Positions 1 to 7,506 of a stretch of DNA of 64,000 nt are shown here, in pieces. Each line of letters begins with the position of its first letter. The first letter of the stretch is position 1. The stretch covers positions 1 to 64,000 of the forward strand of contig JAJZED010000013.1 in assembly GCA_021805775.1 (NCBI GenBank), written 5' to 3'. The notes beneath the pieces were generated by a model, which searched no databases, had not been told where the DNA came from, and worked only from the letters and a program-made list of their open reading frames with translations. The DNA is from a bacterium. Its GTDB lineage: Bacteria; Vulcanimicrobiota; Vulcanimicrobiia; Vulcanimicrobiales; Vulcanimicrobiaceae. A program made the position numbers and the translations under genes.

Positions 1-125
1 ATGGAAGCGGGGCGGACCGAATTTTCGACGACGTTAGAACGGATGTTCACGAATGGAGACTCAGAACGAAATATGTAGGGAGCACGACGTAGAAAACTCT
101 TGACAACACCGGCCTTCTCATGGAA
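1..125. other. Unassigned left edge
   Basis: No gene is supported here. Two plus-strand frames are open from the first base: one stops at 76-78 and another at 90-92. Either could be the 3-prime end of a gene that starts before the window. Neither short peptide is recognisable and codon use does not favour one. The repeat block follows directly. Confidence 0.3.
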
Positions 126-197
126 GCTGCCGAAGGCAGCGTATCGAGGGAGCGCTTCTCGCGCGCCTCGATACGGGCGCTAAAGCGCCCTACTCGG
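126..197. repeat. Cloverleaf-like inverted repeat, copy 1
   Basis: The element holds an arm GCTGCC-gaa-GGCAGC (126-140), then GTATCGAGG (141-149) pairing with CCTCGATAC (166-174), then an arm GGGCGC-taaa-GCGCCC (175-190), then TACTCGG (191-197). The left outer arm CCGAGTA of complete copies is missing, so this copy is 5-prime truncated. No coding function is likely; open frames across the block are by-products of the repeat. Confidence 0.85.
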
Positions 198-206
198 CGT
201 GACAGT

Positions 207-265
207 ATCTCCATCACCCCGAGTAGCGCACCGCCGTCATCCCGAGTAGGCGCACCGCCGTCATC
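207..265. repeat. 24-bp direct repeats derived from the outer arm
   Basis: A unit beginning TCATCCCGAGTAGGCGCACC, about 24 bases long, occurs roughly twice between cloverleaf copies 1 and 2; the first is slightly diverged (CCATCACCCCGAGTAG). Each unit carries the left outer-arm sequence CCGAGTA of the larger element. The same linker recurs at 345-413, so the whole block has a period of about 148 bases. Confidence 0.8.
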
Positions 266-344
266 CCGAGTAGCTGCCGAAGGCAGCGTATCGAGGGAGC
301 GCTTCTCGCGCGCCTCGATACGGGCGCTAAAGCGCCCTACTCGG
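266..344. repeat. Cloverleaf-like inverted repeat, copy 2 (complete)
   Basis: All four helices are present. CCGAGTA (266-272) pairs with TACTCGG (338-344). GCTGCC (273-278) pairs with GGCAGC (282-287). GTATCGAGG (288-296) pairs with CCTCGATAC (313-321). GGGCGC (322-327) pairs with GCGCCC (332-337). The helices abut with almost no unpaired junction bases, giving a closed four-way junction like a cloverleaf, either as extruded DNA or as RNA. Confidence 0.9.
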
Positions 345-413
345 CGTGACAGTAGCTCCATCACCCCGAGTAGGCGCACCGCCGTCATCCCGAGTAGGCG
401 CACCGCCGTCATC
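345..413. repeat. Second linker of 24-bp direct repeats
   Basis: This nearly repeats the 198-265 segment: CGTGACAGTA, then a CCATCACCCCGAGTAG unit, then TCATCCCGAGTAGGCGCACC-type units. It joins cloverleaf copy 2 to truncated copy 3. Confidence 0.8.
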
Positions 414-457
414 CCGAGTAGCTGCCGAAGGCAGCGTATCGAGGGAGCGCTCCGCGG
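414..457. repeat. Cloverleaf-like repeat, copy 3 (truncated)
   Basis: It starts with CCGAGTA (414-420), the arm GCTGCC-gaa-GGCAGC (421-435) and GTATCGAGG (436-444). It stops before the matching CCTCGATAC strand, at the 3-prime end of the minus-strand lipoprotein gene whose stop codon is at 458-460. The repeat block therefore lies directly downstream of that gene and could affect the 3-prime end of its mRNA. Confidence 0.75.
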
Positions 458-1627
458 TTATTTAATTACGTGCCAATCGTTCATCACGTATTGAGCGCCG
501 CTCTGCGTCACCGTGAGCACGCCGTCTCCGAAGGCATCGACGGCAAAGGTCGAGACCTGCGAACCGGAGCTGTTGGTGAGAACGCCGCTGATGAAGTTGC
601 TGCTGGTCGGCGGCTGCGAGGTATTCGTCGTTACATTGAGCGTATCGCCGTCGACGAGGTGTGCGTTGGTAACGCTGAGATTTTCGAGCAAGCCGGCCTT
701 ATAGGTGGCGGCGATCGGTATCGAATAGGTGCCCTTGCTCGTTCCGCCGGTGAGCGTGAAATCGGGCGTCGAGATCGGGCAAGAAGTATTTTGCGTGCCG
801 GTCGCGACATTCAGCGCGCCGATTCCGCCGACATAACTGGTGCCCGACTGCGTGCCGCTATAGGTGACCGAACCGTCGCTGTTGACGGTTCGCGTTCCAC
901 CGGGGAGATCGCCGCCGGCCCATCCGAAGGTTTCGTTCAACGATGCAATTCCGGTCGCATTAAACCCGGCGCTATCGCCGCAGTAGGTGCTCGCTCCGGC
1001 ATTGGCCGCACCGATGCTGTATTCGGCGCTCGATTCGATGCTTTTTATACCGGTGAGATTGAGCGTACTCGTTTGGATGCGGTCGAAACCATCGGCGACG
1101 ATGGGGTAGCCGTTGTTGCCGAAGGTGGCATTCGAGATCGTTACGTTGTCGCTACGCACCGAACTGGCCGTGTTGTTCCCTTGCGGGTACTGCGATACGG
1201 TGCGAGAGATACTCTCGGCATTGGTACCGATGACGGTATACTTGCGCACGGTGTCGCGCGCGATCTGCGTGCATGCTTGGTCGTAGAAAACGATTCGTTC
1301 GCTCGAATTGGCATCGCCGTTTTTATCGGGAACGAAATACTCGACGCCGTTATTACATTGCCCGCTGCCGACGGCTTGCGCCTCGCGACCGACCGTTGCG
1401 AGCGGGCTGCCGACGCCGCTCTCGACGCTGTTGAGCGTCTTCACCGGCGAGCCTACGGCGTTCGCCGATGCAATCGAATCCTCCGATTGGGTTTGTGCGC
1501 TCTGCGGTGCGGGGTTGGAACCACCCGAGGTTCCGCCGGGAAGGCTGGGAGCGCTGCCGGCGGCACCGCCGCCGCATCCGGCGAGCAACAGCGCGGCGAG
1601 AGCAGCGTATATGACCTGATTGCGCAT
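458..1627 (-). CDS. Secreted lipoprotein of unknown function
   Basis: A 389-residue protein with a lipoprotein signal peptide: a short charged start, a hydrophobic stretch and the lipobox LLAGC near residue 18, so it is probably lipid-anchored. A Gly/Ser/Pro/Gln-rich linker follows (about 20-55). The rest is rich in Thr, Ser, Asn and Gly and looks like an extracytoplasmic beta-rich domain; I recognise no family. The ATG start is supported by GAGGAGA just upstream on the minus strand. It is a single-gene unit facing the repeat block. Surface or periplasmic location is inferred from the signal only. Confidence 0.8.
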   Translation of the reverse strand: MRNQVIYAALAALLLAGCGGGAAGSAPSLPGGTSGGSNPAPQSAQTQSEDSIASANAVGSPVKTLNSVESGVGSPLATVGREAQAVGSGQCNNGVEYFVPDKNGDANSSERIVFYDQACTQIARDTVRKYTVIGTNAESISRTVSQYPQGNNTASSVRSDNVTISNATFGNNGYPIVADGFDRIQTSTLNLTGIKSIESSAEYSIGAANAGASTYCGDSAGFNATGIASLNETFGWAGGDLPGGTRTVNSDGSVTYSGTQSGTSYVGGIGALNVATGTQNTSCPISTPDFTLTGGTSKGTYSIPIAATYKAGLLENLSVTNAHLVDGDTLNVTTNTSQPPTSSNFISGVLTNSSGSQVSTFAVDAFGDGVLTVTQSGAQYVMNDWHVIK

Positions 1628-1710
1628 GATCTTCTCCTCGATTCGTTCTAGAAAGCTGTGACTACGAAGAGAAGTGTAGGCGGAACGTGAACCGCAATCT
1701 TTAGAACGGT

Positions 1711-1743
1711 ATGAGAACGCCCGCCTGAAGCGAGCGTTCTCAT
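1711..1743 (-). terminator. Strong hairpin, probable terminator
   Basis: ATGAGAACGCCCGC (1711-1724) pairs with GCGAGCGTTCTCAT (1730-1743), a 14-bp stem with one wobble pair and a 5-base loop. It lies 36 bases past the stop of the minus-strand gene at 1779-2438 and upstream of the lipoprotein gene. It has no good T-run on the minus side, so the termination role is inferred. Confidence 0.55.
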
Positions 1744-1778
1744 CGTATTTTCACCTTCGCGAGCGAGCGCCCATCGAA

Positions 1779-2438
1779 CTACATCGAGTCGGAGCGACCC
1801 ATTGCATTGAAGTGATAGACCGCCGCAAGATCGTGCATCGCCTGGGTTAACACGGCATGGTAATCCGCGTCGGCCGCGATGCCGAATTTCGCGTCGATGT
1901 CCTTCATAACTTGGAGGTGAATGGGGTGTGAGACGGCACGGTCGAGCATCACCTCGACGTTGAAGCCGCGCCCGGTCTGTCCGGCGGCCCAGAGCGCTCC
2001 GGCGAGCGCCTTTCCGTCGTTAGGGTTCGGGCTCGGCGTCTTCGGAAGTGCGATATGTTTCGCCGTGACGATTCGTAATGAATCGGCGACGACGAAGTTG
2101 AAGACCTTAAGAAACGTGCCTACTTTCTTCGCTCCGAACTTCTTATTTAGCGAAGCGACTTCCGCACCGGTCTTCGCACCGGCGAGACGCTTCACCAGAG
2201 CGAGCGAGCTGAAGTGCGCCGGGCCGCCGCCGGCGACGATCATCGAGAGCGTGACGGGAAGCGCCGGAGCACCGGTATAGACGCCGGGGCCGGAGAAGCG
2301 CGAGGGAGAGGTCGTGACGTTTGGAAGCAATTTGCCGTGCGCCATCATCATGTCGCCGCTCATGCTGCTCGCCGACGCGATGCCGGTGAGGGTGGCGACG
2401 CCGATCGCAATCGCCAGAAAAGTTCGTTGGAGTTTCAT
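1779..2438 (-). CDS. Secreted protein of unknown function
   Basis: A 219-residue protein. I place the start at the ATG giving MKLQRTFLAI because it has AAAGGATG upstream and yields a clean signal peptide (cleavage near ASA-SS, about residue 23); a longer frame reaching 2489 would put 17 unlikely residues in front. The mature part is rich in Ala, Lys, His and Asp and has no cysteine motif or recognisable domain. A hairpin at 1711-1743 follows it. Function unknown. Confidence 0.75.
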   Translation of the reverse strand: MKLQRTFLAIAIGVATLTGIASASSMSGDMMMAHGKLLPNVTTSPSRFSGPGVYTGAPALPVTLSMIVAGGGPAHFSSLALVKRLAGAKTGAEVASLNKKFGAKKVGTFLKVFNFVVADSLRIVTAKHIALPKTPSPNPNDGKALAGALWAAGQTGRGFNVEVMLDRAVSHPIHLQVMKDIDAKFGIAADADYHAVLTQAMHDLAAVYHFNAMGRSDSM

Positions 2439-2510
2439 CGGTAAAATTTCATCCTTTCGCAGGGTAGAGGCGTAGACGAATCTCGCCATCTGTATCCCTA
2501 ACGAACGGAT

Positions 2511-2957
2511 TTATCGATTGGATTGGAGATTCTCTAACTCGGCAACGGCGCTGCGATCCTCGGGATCATTGCTGGGGCTCTCCGCGAACCACGCATCGAA
2601 GATCTCTCCGAGCACGGCCGCGCTCGTCGCGCGCAAGCTCGCACAGAGAACGTTCGCATCGTTCCAGCGGCGAGCGCCCGCGGCGGTCGGCGCATCCCAA
2701 CAAAGCGCGGCGCGGATGCCGCGAACCTTGTTTGCCGCAATGCTCACCCCGGTGCCCGTCCAACAGAACAGCATGCCGCTCGTGCAGAGCCCCGATGCAA
2801 CCGCCTCGCCGACCGCTCGGCCGACATCGCTCCAACGCACCGGCACTCCTTCAGCGAGCGCTCCGAACAAACGCAGTTCGTGCCCCCGTCGCCGCAATTC
2901 TTCGCAGGCGAACAGGGCCGTTTCGTGCCGTTCATCGCTCCCAACCGCAACGATCAT
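2511..2957 (-). CDS. RpiB/LacAB-family sugar-phosphate isomerase
   Basis: A 148-residue protein, the usual length for ribose-5-phosphate isomerase B and the LacA/LacB subunits, which interconvert aldose and ketose phosphates in the cytoplasm. It shows the family core CWTGTGVSIAANK (65-77), then RAALC and NDANVL. Cys65 aligns with the catalytic cysteine of RpiB, but the next residue is Trp where RpiB has Gly. The start is chosen at the ATG preceded by AAGGAGGAGG; an upstream in-frame ATG lies before that ribosome site. It is divergent from the NUDIX gene. Substrate (ribose, allose or another phosphate) cannot be told from sequence. Confidence 0.8.
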   Translation of the reverse strand: MIVAVGSDERHETALFACEELRRRGHELRLFGALAEGVPVRWSDVGRAVGEAVASGLCTSGMLFCWTGTGVSIAANKVRGIRAALCWDAPTAAGARRWNDANVLCASLRATSAAVLGEIFDAWFAESPSNDPEDRSAVAELENLQSNR

Positions 2958-3017
2958 TGCCTCCTCCTTCGTACCCGGCATAGGACGGATGCGCTACGGC
3001 AGAAAAGGAGGCCTGCG

Positions 3018-3821
3018 ATGAGCAAAATTCCCAGAGCCGCCACCGTGATGCTTCTGCGCGATATCGAAGGCGAGCCGCAGCTCTTCCTCGTGCGCCGAAC
3101 CGCGACGAGCGCGTTCGCACCCGATGCTTACGTCTTTCCGGGTGGAACGGTCGATCTTACCGATACGCTTCCCGCCCTTCACGCACGCATCGACGGCGCC
3201 GCCGCGCGCGAGACGGGTGCGCTCTTCCGCGTGACCCGCACCGACGCGCTGCCGACCGATGTCGAACACCCGGGCCCGCTGGAGCGCGCCTCGATTCTGG
3301 CAGCGGCGCTCCGCGAGCTCTTCGAGGAATCCGGTCTTCTGATGGCGTTCCCACGCGACGACGCAGCCCCTCCGCCGAGCGCGGAGCAGCGCGCTACATG
3401 GCGAGCAGCGCTGCGTTCCGGAAGCATGAGTTTTCTCGATATTTTGGAGCAAGGCGATCTCATCGCCGCAGGAAGTGCGTTCGCGTTGTTTTCGCACTGG
3501 GTGACACCGCCGGGCGAACCGCGGCGCTACGACACCTATTTTTTTATGGCGATCGCACCACCCGGACAGGTGGCAACTGCGGACCGGAGCGAGACCCACG
3601 ACGGGCGCTGGCTCTCGGCAAAGGCGGCGCTCGCAGCATACCGTGCCGGCGAACTCAACCTCGTTTATCCCACGATCAAACACCTCGAACGCCTGGTCGA
3701 CTGCGAGGACAACTCGATCGCGATGCGCCTCGCGCTCACGAAACCGGTCGTAACGATTCAGCCGACGATGCACCCCGACCGCGGATTCGTTATGCCGTCG
3801 CATCTCGAGAACGTGTGGTAG
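3018..3821 (+). CDS. NUDIX hydrolase
   Basis: A 267-residue protein with a NUDIX fold: PGGTVD (41-46) and RELFEESGLL (99-108), which supplies the metal-binding glutamates of the REuxEExGu box. The spacing between the glycine pair and the REL motif is longer than in short NUDIX enzymes, as in the NUDT19/NUDT8-type subgroup that cleaves CoA or related diphosphates; that assignment is inference. The ATG at 3018 has AAAAGGAG upstream. Its stop overlaps the GTG of the following metallo-hydrolase by 7 bases, so the two are probably translationally coupled. Confidence 0.85.
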   Translation: MSKIPRAATVMLLRDIEGEPQLFLVRRTATSAFAPDAYVFPGGTVDLTDTLPALHARIDGAAARETGALFRVTRTDALPTDVEHPGPLERASILAAALRELFEESGLLMAFPRDDAAPPPSAEQRATWRAALRSGSMSFLDILEQGDLIAAGSAFALFSHWVTPPGEPRRYDTYFFMAIAPPGQVATADRSETHDGRWLSAKAALAAYRAGELNLVYPTIKHLERLVDCEDNSIAMRLALTKPVVTIQPTMHPDRGFVMPSHLENVW

Positions 3822-4741
3822 AGCGCGTCGCATGCTTGCGCGCGCCGAACCCCTCGGCGATGACGCTCGATGGAACCAACACGTGGCTTCTCGCTTCGCG
3901 CACCGGCGAAGCGATCTGCATCGATCCCGGCCCCGCAATTCCTGCGCACGTCGATCGCATCGTCGCATATCTACGCGAGCACGATCTGGTTTTGCGCGCG
4001 ATCGCGCTCACGCACGGGCACCCCGATCACGCGCCCGCCGCGCCGCTCCTGGCCGCGGCGACCGGCGCGCGAACGTACGCTCACCGGTATTCGGCGGCCC
4101 AGCACGATGAGGCGCTCGTCGATAACGACGAGCTTTCTTTCGGCGATTTGCACCTCGTCGTTATCGACGCCCCCGGCCACACGCTCGAACACTTAGTTTT
4201 CTTCGAGCGCGAAAGCGCGACGCTCTTTACCGGCGATACGATTTTAGGCAGCGGCACCGTCGTGATCGCGCCGCCCGGCGGTGCGATGCGCCCCTATCAA
4301 GCAACGCTGCGACGATTGCTTGCCGAGTTCGGCGATGCGCGCGCGATCTGTTGCGGGCACGGGCCCATCGTCACGCACCCACGCGCAAAAATCGAAGAGT
4401 ATATCGAGCACCGAAAACGGCGCGAGGCCGAGCTCCTCGCAGCACTCTCCGTAACTCCGCAAACGATTCCCGATCTCGTCGAGCGCATCTACCGCGACGC
4501 CGATATGCGGTTGTGGGCCGCGGCCGCGCGACAGATGCTCGCCTATCTCATCGCTCTCGAAGAAGAGCACCGCGTGCGAGCCGTACGGCTCGACCGGCCG
4601 CTCACGCAACGCGAACATGCGATCCTCAACCCCGATTGGGTCAACGTCGTCGGCGCCGAACATGCGCCGCTCGTAGAAGCCGAACTCGGCGCGCAACTGC
4701 GCCTCGACGCAATATACGAGTATTCGCTCAGTCGATCCTAA
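3815..4741 (+). CDS. Metallo-beta-lactamase-fold hydrolase (LACTB2-like)
   Basis: A 308-residue cytoplasmic protein. It begins at a GTG inside the end of the NUDIX gene; this start keeps the family's N-terminal signature APNPSAMTLDGTNTW (10-24). The dinuclear zinc motif HGHPDH is at 67-72, with further ligands in DAPGHT, FTGDT and CGHGP. A C-terminal helical extension with GPI/HR and RMW-like segments matches LACTB2-type ribonuclease/hydrolase proteins rather than true lactamases. Coupling to a NUDIX enzyme is seen in other bacteria. It ends 14 bases inside the convergent oxidoreductase gene. Confidence 0.85.
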   Translation: MVERVACLRAPNPSAMTLDGTNTWLLASRTGEAICIDPGPAIPAHVDRIVAYLREHDLVLRAIALTHGHPDHAPAAPLLAAATGARTYAHRYSAAQHDEALVDNDELSFGDLHLVVIDAPGHTLEHLVFFERESATLFTGDTILGSGTVVIAPPGGAMRPYQATLRRLLAEFGDARAICCGHGPIVTHPRAKIEEYIEHRKRREAELLAALSVTPQTIPDLVERIYRDADMRLWAAAARQMLAYLIALEEEHRVRAVRLDRPLTQREHAILNPDWVNVVGAEHAPLVEAELGAQLRLDAIYEYSLSRS

Positions 4742-5729
4742 CCACGACCTTGCCGAAATTCGCTCCCGATTCGAGACGTTCGACCGCCGCAACGATATCG
4801 GCGAGCGGAAAGACCGCGCCGACGACCGGTTCGATGCGTTTTTCCGAAACCAGCGCGAGCATATCGCGAAAGTCCTCCGGGCTTCCCATCGAGGAGCCCA
4901 AGATGTCGAGTTGTTTCCAGAAAATCGAGAACGGGCGAATCTTCGCGTCGCCACCGGTGCCGCCGTAGATCGCAACGCGCCCGCCCGGACGGACGAGATC
5001 GAGAATCCGCGCCAACGTCTCGCCGCCCGATCCGTCGATCGCCGCATCGATCGGCCCGGCGCCTTTGAGCGCTTTGAACCACTGCGGATCGGCGGCATAA
5101 TTCACGGTAACGTCGGCACCGAGCGCGCGCGCGCGTTCGAGTTTTTCATCGCTACTTGAAGTAACGATCGCGCGGGCGCCGATCGCTTTTGCGAACAGCA
5201 ATGCGAAGCTCTGCACGCCGCTGCCGATGCCGGGGATGAGCACCGTCTCGCCCGCCTGCAATCGCGCGCGCGTTATCAACGCGCGATACGCCGTAAGCCC
5301 GGCGAGCGGCAACGCTGCCGCGCGTTCGATATCGAGATGCGCGGGCCGCGCGTACACGTTCTGTGCCGGGACGCAGACAAATTGCGCGAGCGTTCCCGGG
5401 TGCGGCATACCGAGGATGCCGCTGCCCTCGGCCCAGATTCGACGGTTGGGGCCCCAGCCGAGCATCGGGTCGAGCACGACCTCATCGCCGCATCGCAGCC
5501 CCGAGACCCCCGCTCCGAGAGCATCAACCGCCCCGCAGCCGTCGGAGCCCGGAGTGCAGGGAAGCGCGATTCCGGGATAGAGCCCGCGGGTAATGAATGC
5601 GTCGCGCCGGTTCAGGGCCGCGGCGTGGAGGCGCACGCGCACCTCCCCGGCGGCGGGTTCCGGCGCGGGAGTCTCCTCCACGCGTAAGTGCGACGGGTCC
5701 CCAATGCTGTGTAATCGAGCGGCAATCAT
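4728..5729 (-). CDS. MDR-family NAD(P)H quinone oxidoreductase / alcohol dehydrogenase
   Basis: A 333-residue medium-chain dehydrogenase/reductase: N-terminal GroES-like domain (LNRRDAFITRGLYPG, then PGSDGCG) and a Rossmann domain with the nucleotide loop GIGSGVQSFAL. It lacks the structural-zinc cysteine cluster of classical alcohol dehydrogenases, which favours a zinc-free quinone or enone reductase. The start is set at the ATG giving MIAARLHS, the normal family N-terminus, rather than the 22-residue upstream extension. It is convergent with the metallo-hydrolase and divergent from the gene at 5808. Confidence 0.85.
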   Translation of the reverse strand: MIAARLHSIGDPSHLRVEETPAPEPAAGEVRVRLHAAALNRRDAFITRGLYPGIALPCTPGSDGCGAVDALGAGVSGLRCGDEVVLDPMLGWGPNRRIWAEGSGILGMPHPGTLAQFVCVPAQNVYARPAHLDIERAAALPLAGLTAYRALITRARLQAGETVLIPGIGSGVQSFALLFAKAIGARAIVTSSSDEKLERARALGADVTVNYAADPQWFKALKGAGPIDAAIDGSGGETLARILDLVRPGGRVAIYGGTGGDAKIRPFSIFWKQLDILGSSMGSPEDFRDMLALVSEKRIEPVVGAVFPLADIVAAVERLESGANFGKVVVRID

Positions 5730-5807
5730 AACGCTCGCCCTACGCGCTCGTAGTCGCGCGCACCTATCGCAGGTCGCCCCGGAACTCGGCGCCAACCTCG
5801 CAACGGT

Positions 5808-6050
5808 ATGAAAATCGGTTCCGCACTCAAAGGGCTCGCAAAGCTTCAGCGCTCCTTCGATCTCCGCGTCGGCCCAATTCGAGCAAGCGGTATCCCGGCG
5901 ATTTTGCTCGGAACCGCCGCGGTCGTGCTCGCCGCCGGGGCGGCGCGCGCACTCGTGCGTGCAGGGGAGGCCCTCCCCGAAACGCTTCGCGAAGCCAAGG
6001 GGTTAGCACAGTCGCTGCGCGATGCGCGCCCCACCCACCTCAACCCATAA
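5808..6050 (+). CDS. Small single-pass membrane protein
   Basis: An 80-residue protein with one hydrophobic segment (about 29-49, rich in Ala, Leu and Val), a basic N-terminal part and a charged C-terminal helix. No family is recognised. It sits 8 bases upstream of the BolA gene and is probably cotranscribed with BolA, glutaredoxin and the sulfurtransferase. GAG-rich intervals between these genes suggest coupled expression. Role unknown. Confidence 0.65.
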   Translation: MKIGSALKGLAKLQRSFDLRVGPIRASGIPAILLGTAAVVLAAGAARALVRAGEALPETLREAKGLAQSLRDARPTHLNP

Positions 6051-6058
6051 GAGAATCC

Positions 6059-6295
6059 ATGATCGATAACGCCTCCCTCACCGCTCTCGTGCGCGCCGCC
6101 ATGCCCGATGCACGCGTCGCGATTCACGACCGAACCGGCACGATGGATCACTTCAACGTCGAAGTTATCTCCACAGCGTTTGCCGGCCTCAATCCACTCG
6201 ACCGCCATCGGTTAGTCTATCGCGCGCTCGATGCGGCGCTCAAAGACGGCCGCATTCACGCTCTCGAAATCACCACGAAACTTCCGGAGAACTAA
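6059..6295 (+). CDS. BolA/IbaG-family protein
   Basis: A 78-residue protein of the BolA family, whose members bind an iron-sulfur cluster together with a monothiol glutaredoxin and act in Fe-S trafficking and iron sensing. The conserved core HFNVEVIS (31-38) and the end segment LNPLDRHRLVYRAL (43-56) are clear. It is 2 bases from the glutaredoxin gene, the classic BolA-Grx pair. The invariant histidine of HFNV and the RH pair of the RHRxVY helix are present and are candidate cluster ligands. Confidence 0.9.
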   Translation: MIDNASLTALVRAAMPDARVAIHDRTGTMDHFNVEVISTAFAGLNPLDRHRLVYRALDAALKDGRIHALEITTKLPEN

Positions 6296-6297
6296 CA

Positions 6298-6654
6298 ATG
6301 TCCGACGTACTGCAAGGCGAGATCGCCGAAGAGATCGCCGCCCATAAAATCCTCGTCTACGGAAAAGGGACGAAAACGATGCCGCGTTGCGGTTTCACCC
6401 TCGAGACGATCGATTTTTTCAACAACTTCGGGTATCCGTTTGAAGTGATCGACGTGCTCGAAAATATGCCGAAGCGCGAGGCGCTGGCGAAAATGACCGA
6501 TTGGCCGACGCTGCCGAAGGTTTTTATCGACGGTAAGTTTTACGGCGACACCGATATTCTCGGACCGATGGCCGAGAACGGCGAACTCGCGACGTTGCTG
6601 GAAAACGCATTCGGCTATCGCGCGGAGAGCAAGCCCGTCATCAATCTCCGCTAA
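6298..6654 (+). CDS. Monothiol glutaredoxin (Grx4/GrxD type) with a CGFT site
   Basis: A 118-residue thioredoxin-fold protein: KILVYGKGT, the monothiol site at Cys31 and WPTLPKVFIDGKFYGDTDIL. The site reads CGFT, not the nearly invariant CGFS, and the glutathione/cluster loop reads GDTDI instead of the usual GGxDI. The partner BolA gene is adjacent upstream, which supports a role in assembling or transferring a [2Fe-2S] cluster with glutathione or another thiol. The two substitutions are conservative but unusual. The C-terminus is extended by about 10 residues. Confidence 0.88.
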   Translation: MSDVLQGEIAEEIAAHKILVYGKGTKTMPRCGFTLETIDFFNNFGYPFEVIDVLENMPKREALAKMTDWPTLPKVFIDGKFYGDTDILGPMAENGELATLLENAFGYRAESKPVINLR

Positions 6655-6663
6655 CGCAAGCGC

Positions 6664-7506
6664 GTGGAGTACGAAACGCTCGTCGAAATCGAGACGCTAC
6701 GGTCGCATTTGCACGATCCCGCCTGGGTCGTCATCGACTGTCGGCATTCGCTCGCGAATTTTTCCGCCGGACGTGCCGCCTACGCGGAGGCGCACGTTCC
6801 CGGTGCGGTTTTCGCCGATGTCGAGCACGATCTCAGCGGCGAGAAAAACGGGAGCAACGGCCGCCATCCGCTTCCCGATCGTCGCAATTTCGCCGCCTTT
6901 CTCGGTGGGATCGGTGCCGACGAGCGCAGCCAAATCATCGCCTACGACGAAGGCGCCGGCATGTTTGCCGCGCGTTGTTGGATGTTGGTGCGCAATCTCG
7001 GCCACGCGCGGGTCGCGATCCTCGACGGCGGCTTTGCGGCGTGGGAGCGCTCGGGGGCGCCGACCGAACGCGGAGCAGATCGACGCGCGCGAATCGCACG
7101 CCGCTTCCCCGTCGGCGCGCCGCTCGATCCCGTCGTTACCGCGGCCGAACTCTTGCGCGAGCTCGACGGTGGTTCGTTTCTACCGGTCGATGCCCGCGCT
7201 CCGGAACGCTTTCGCGGCGAGAGCGAGCCGATCGATCCGGTCGCCGGGCACATTCCCGGAGCGAAAAATCGCCCGTACGGTGCGAACTACCGCAGCGACG
7301 GGCACCTTCGCGCAGCCCAGGAACTCCGAGCGGAGTTCGAGGCGCTCGGCGATGCGGATCGCTTGGTGCATTACTGCGGCTCCGGCATCTCGGCGGCGGC
7401 AAACCTCTTCGCAGCGACCGCAGCCGGCCTTCCGGGCGGCCGCATCTATGCAGGTTCTTGGAGCGAATGGTGTGCCGAGCCGGCGCGCCCGGTCGAGCGC
7501 GGCTAA
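6664..7506 (+). CDS. Rhodanese-like thiosulfate/3-mercaptopyruvate sulfurtransferase
   Basis: A 280-residue two-domain rhodanese. The N-terminal domain has the family motifs VVIDCRHSL and HVPGAV but lacks the active cysteine; the C-terminal domain carries CGSGISA, the six-residue loop of 3-mercaptopyruvate-type enzymes. It transfers sulfane sulfur, in the cytoplasm since no signal peptide is seen. It starts at GTG 9 bases after the glutaredoxin gene, so sulfur handling and Fe-S functions sit in one operon. It overlaps the convergent cupin gene by 4 bases. Confidence 0.9.
   Translation: MEYETLVEIETLRSHLHDPAWVVIDCRHSLANFSAGRAAYAEAHVPGAVFADVEHDLSGEKNGSNGRHPLPDRRNFAAFLGGIGADERSQIIAYDEGAGMFAARCWMLVRNLGHARVAILDGGFAAWERSGAPTERGADRRARIARRFPVGAPLDPVVTAAELLRELDGGSFLPVDARAPERFRGESEPIDPVAGHIPGAKNRPYGANYRSDGHLRAAQELRAEFEALGDADRLVHYCGSGISAAANLFAATAAGLPGGRIYAGSWSEWCAEPARPVERG

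Noticed and set aside
120-494. Open reading frames on both strands across 47-494
   Set aside because: They translate the palindromic repeat block; the residues repeat with the DNA period and resemble no protein.
470-1651. Plus-strand 393-residue frame opposite the lipoprotein gene
   Set aside because: Composition is Arg/Ala-rich as in high-GC antisense shadows; the minus frame has a signal peptide and ribosome site.
2994-3968. Minus-strand 324-residue frame opposite the NUDIX gene
   Set aside because: Antisense shadow rich in Arg and Cys; the plus frame carries the NUDIX motif.
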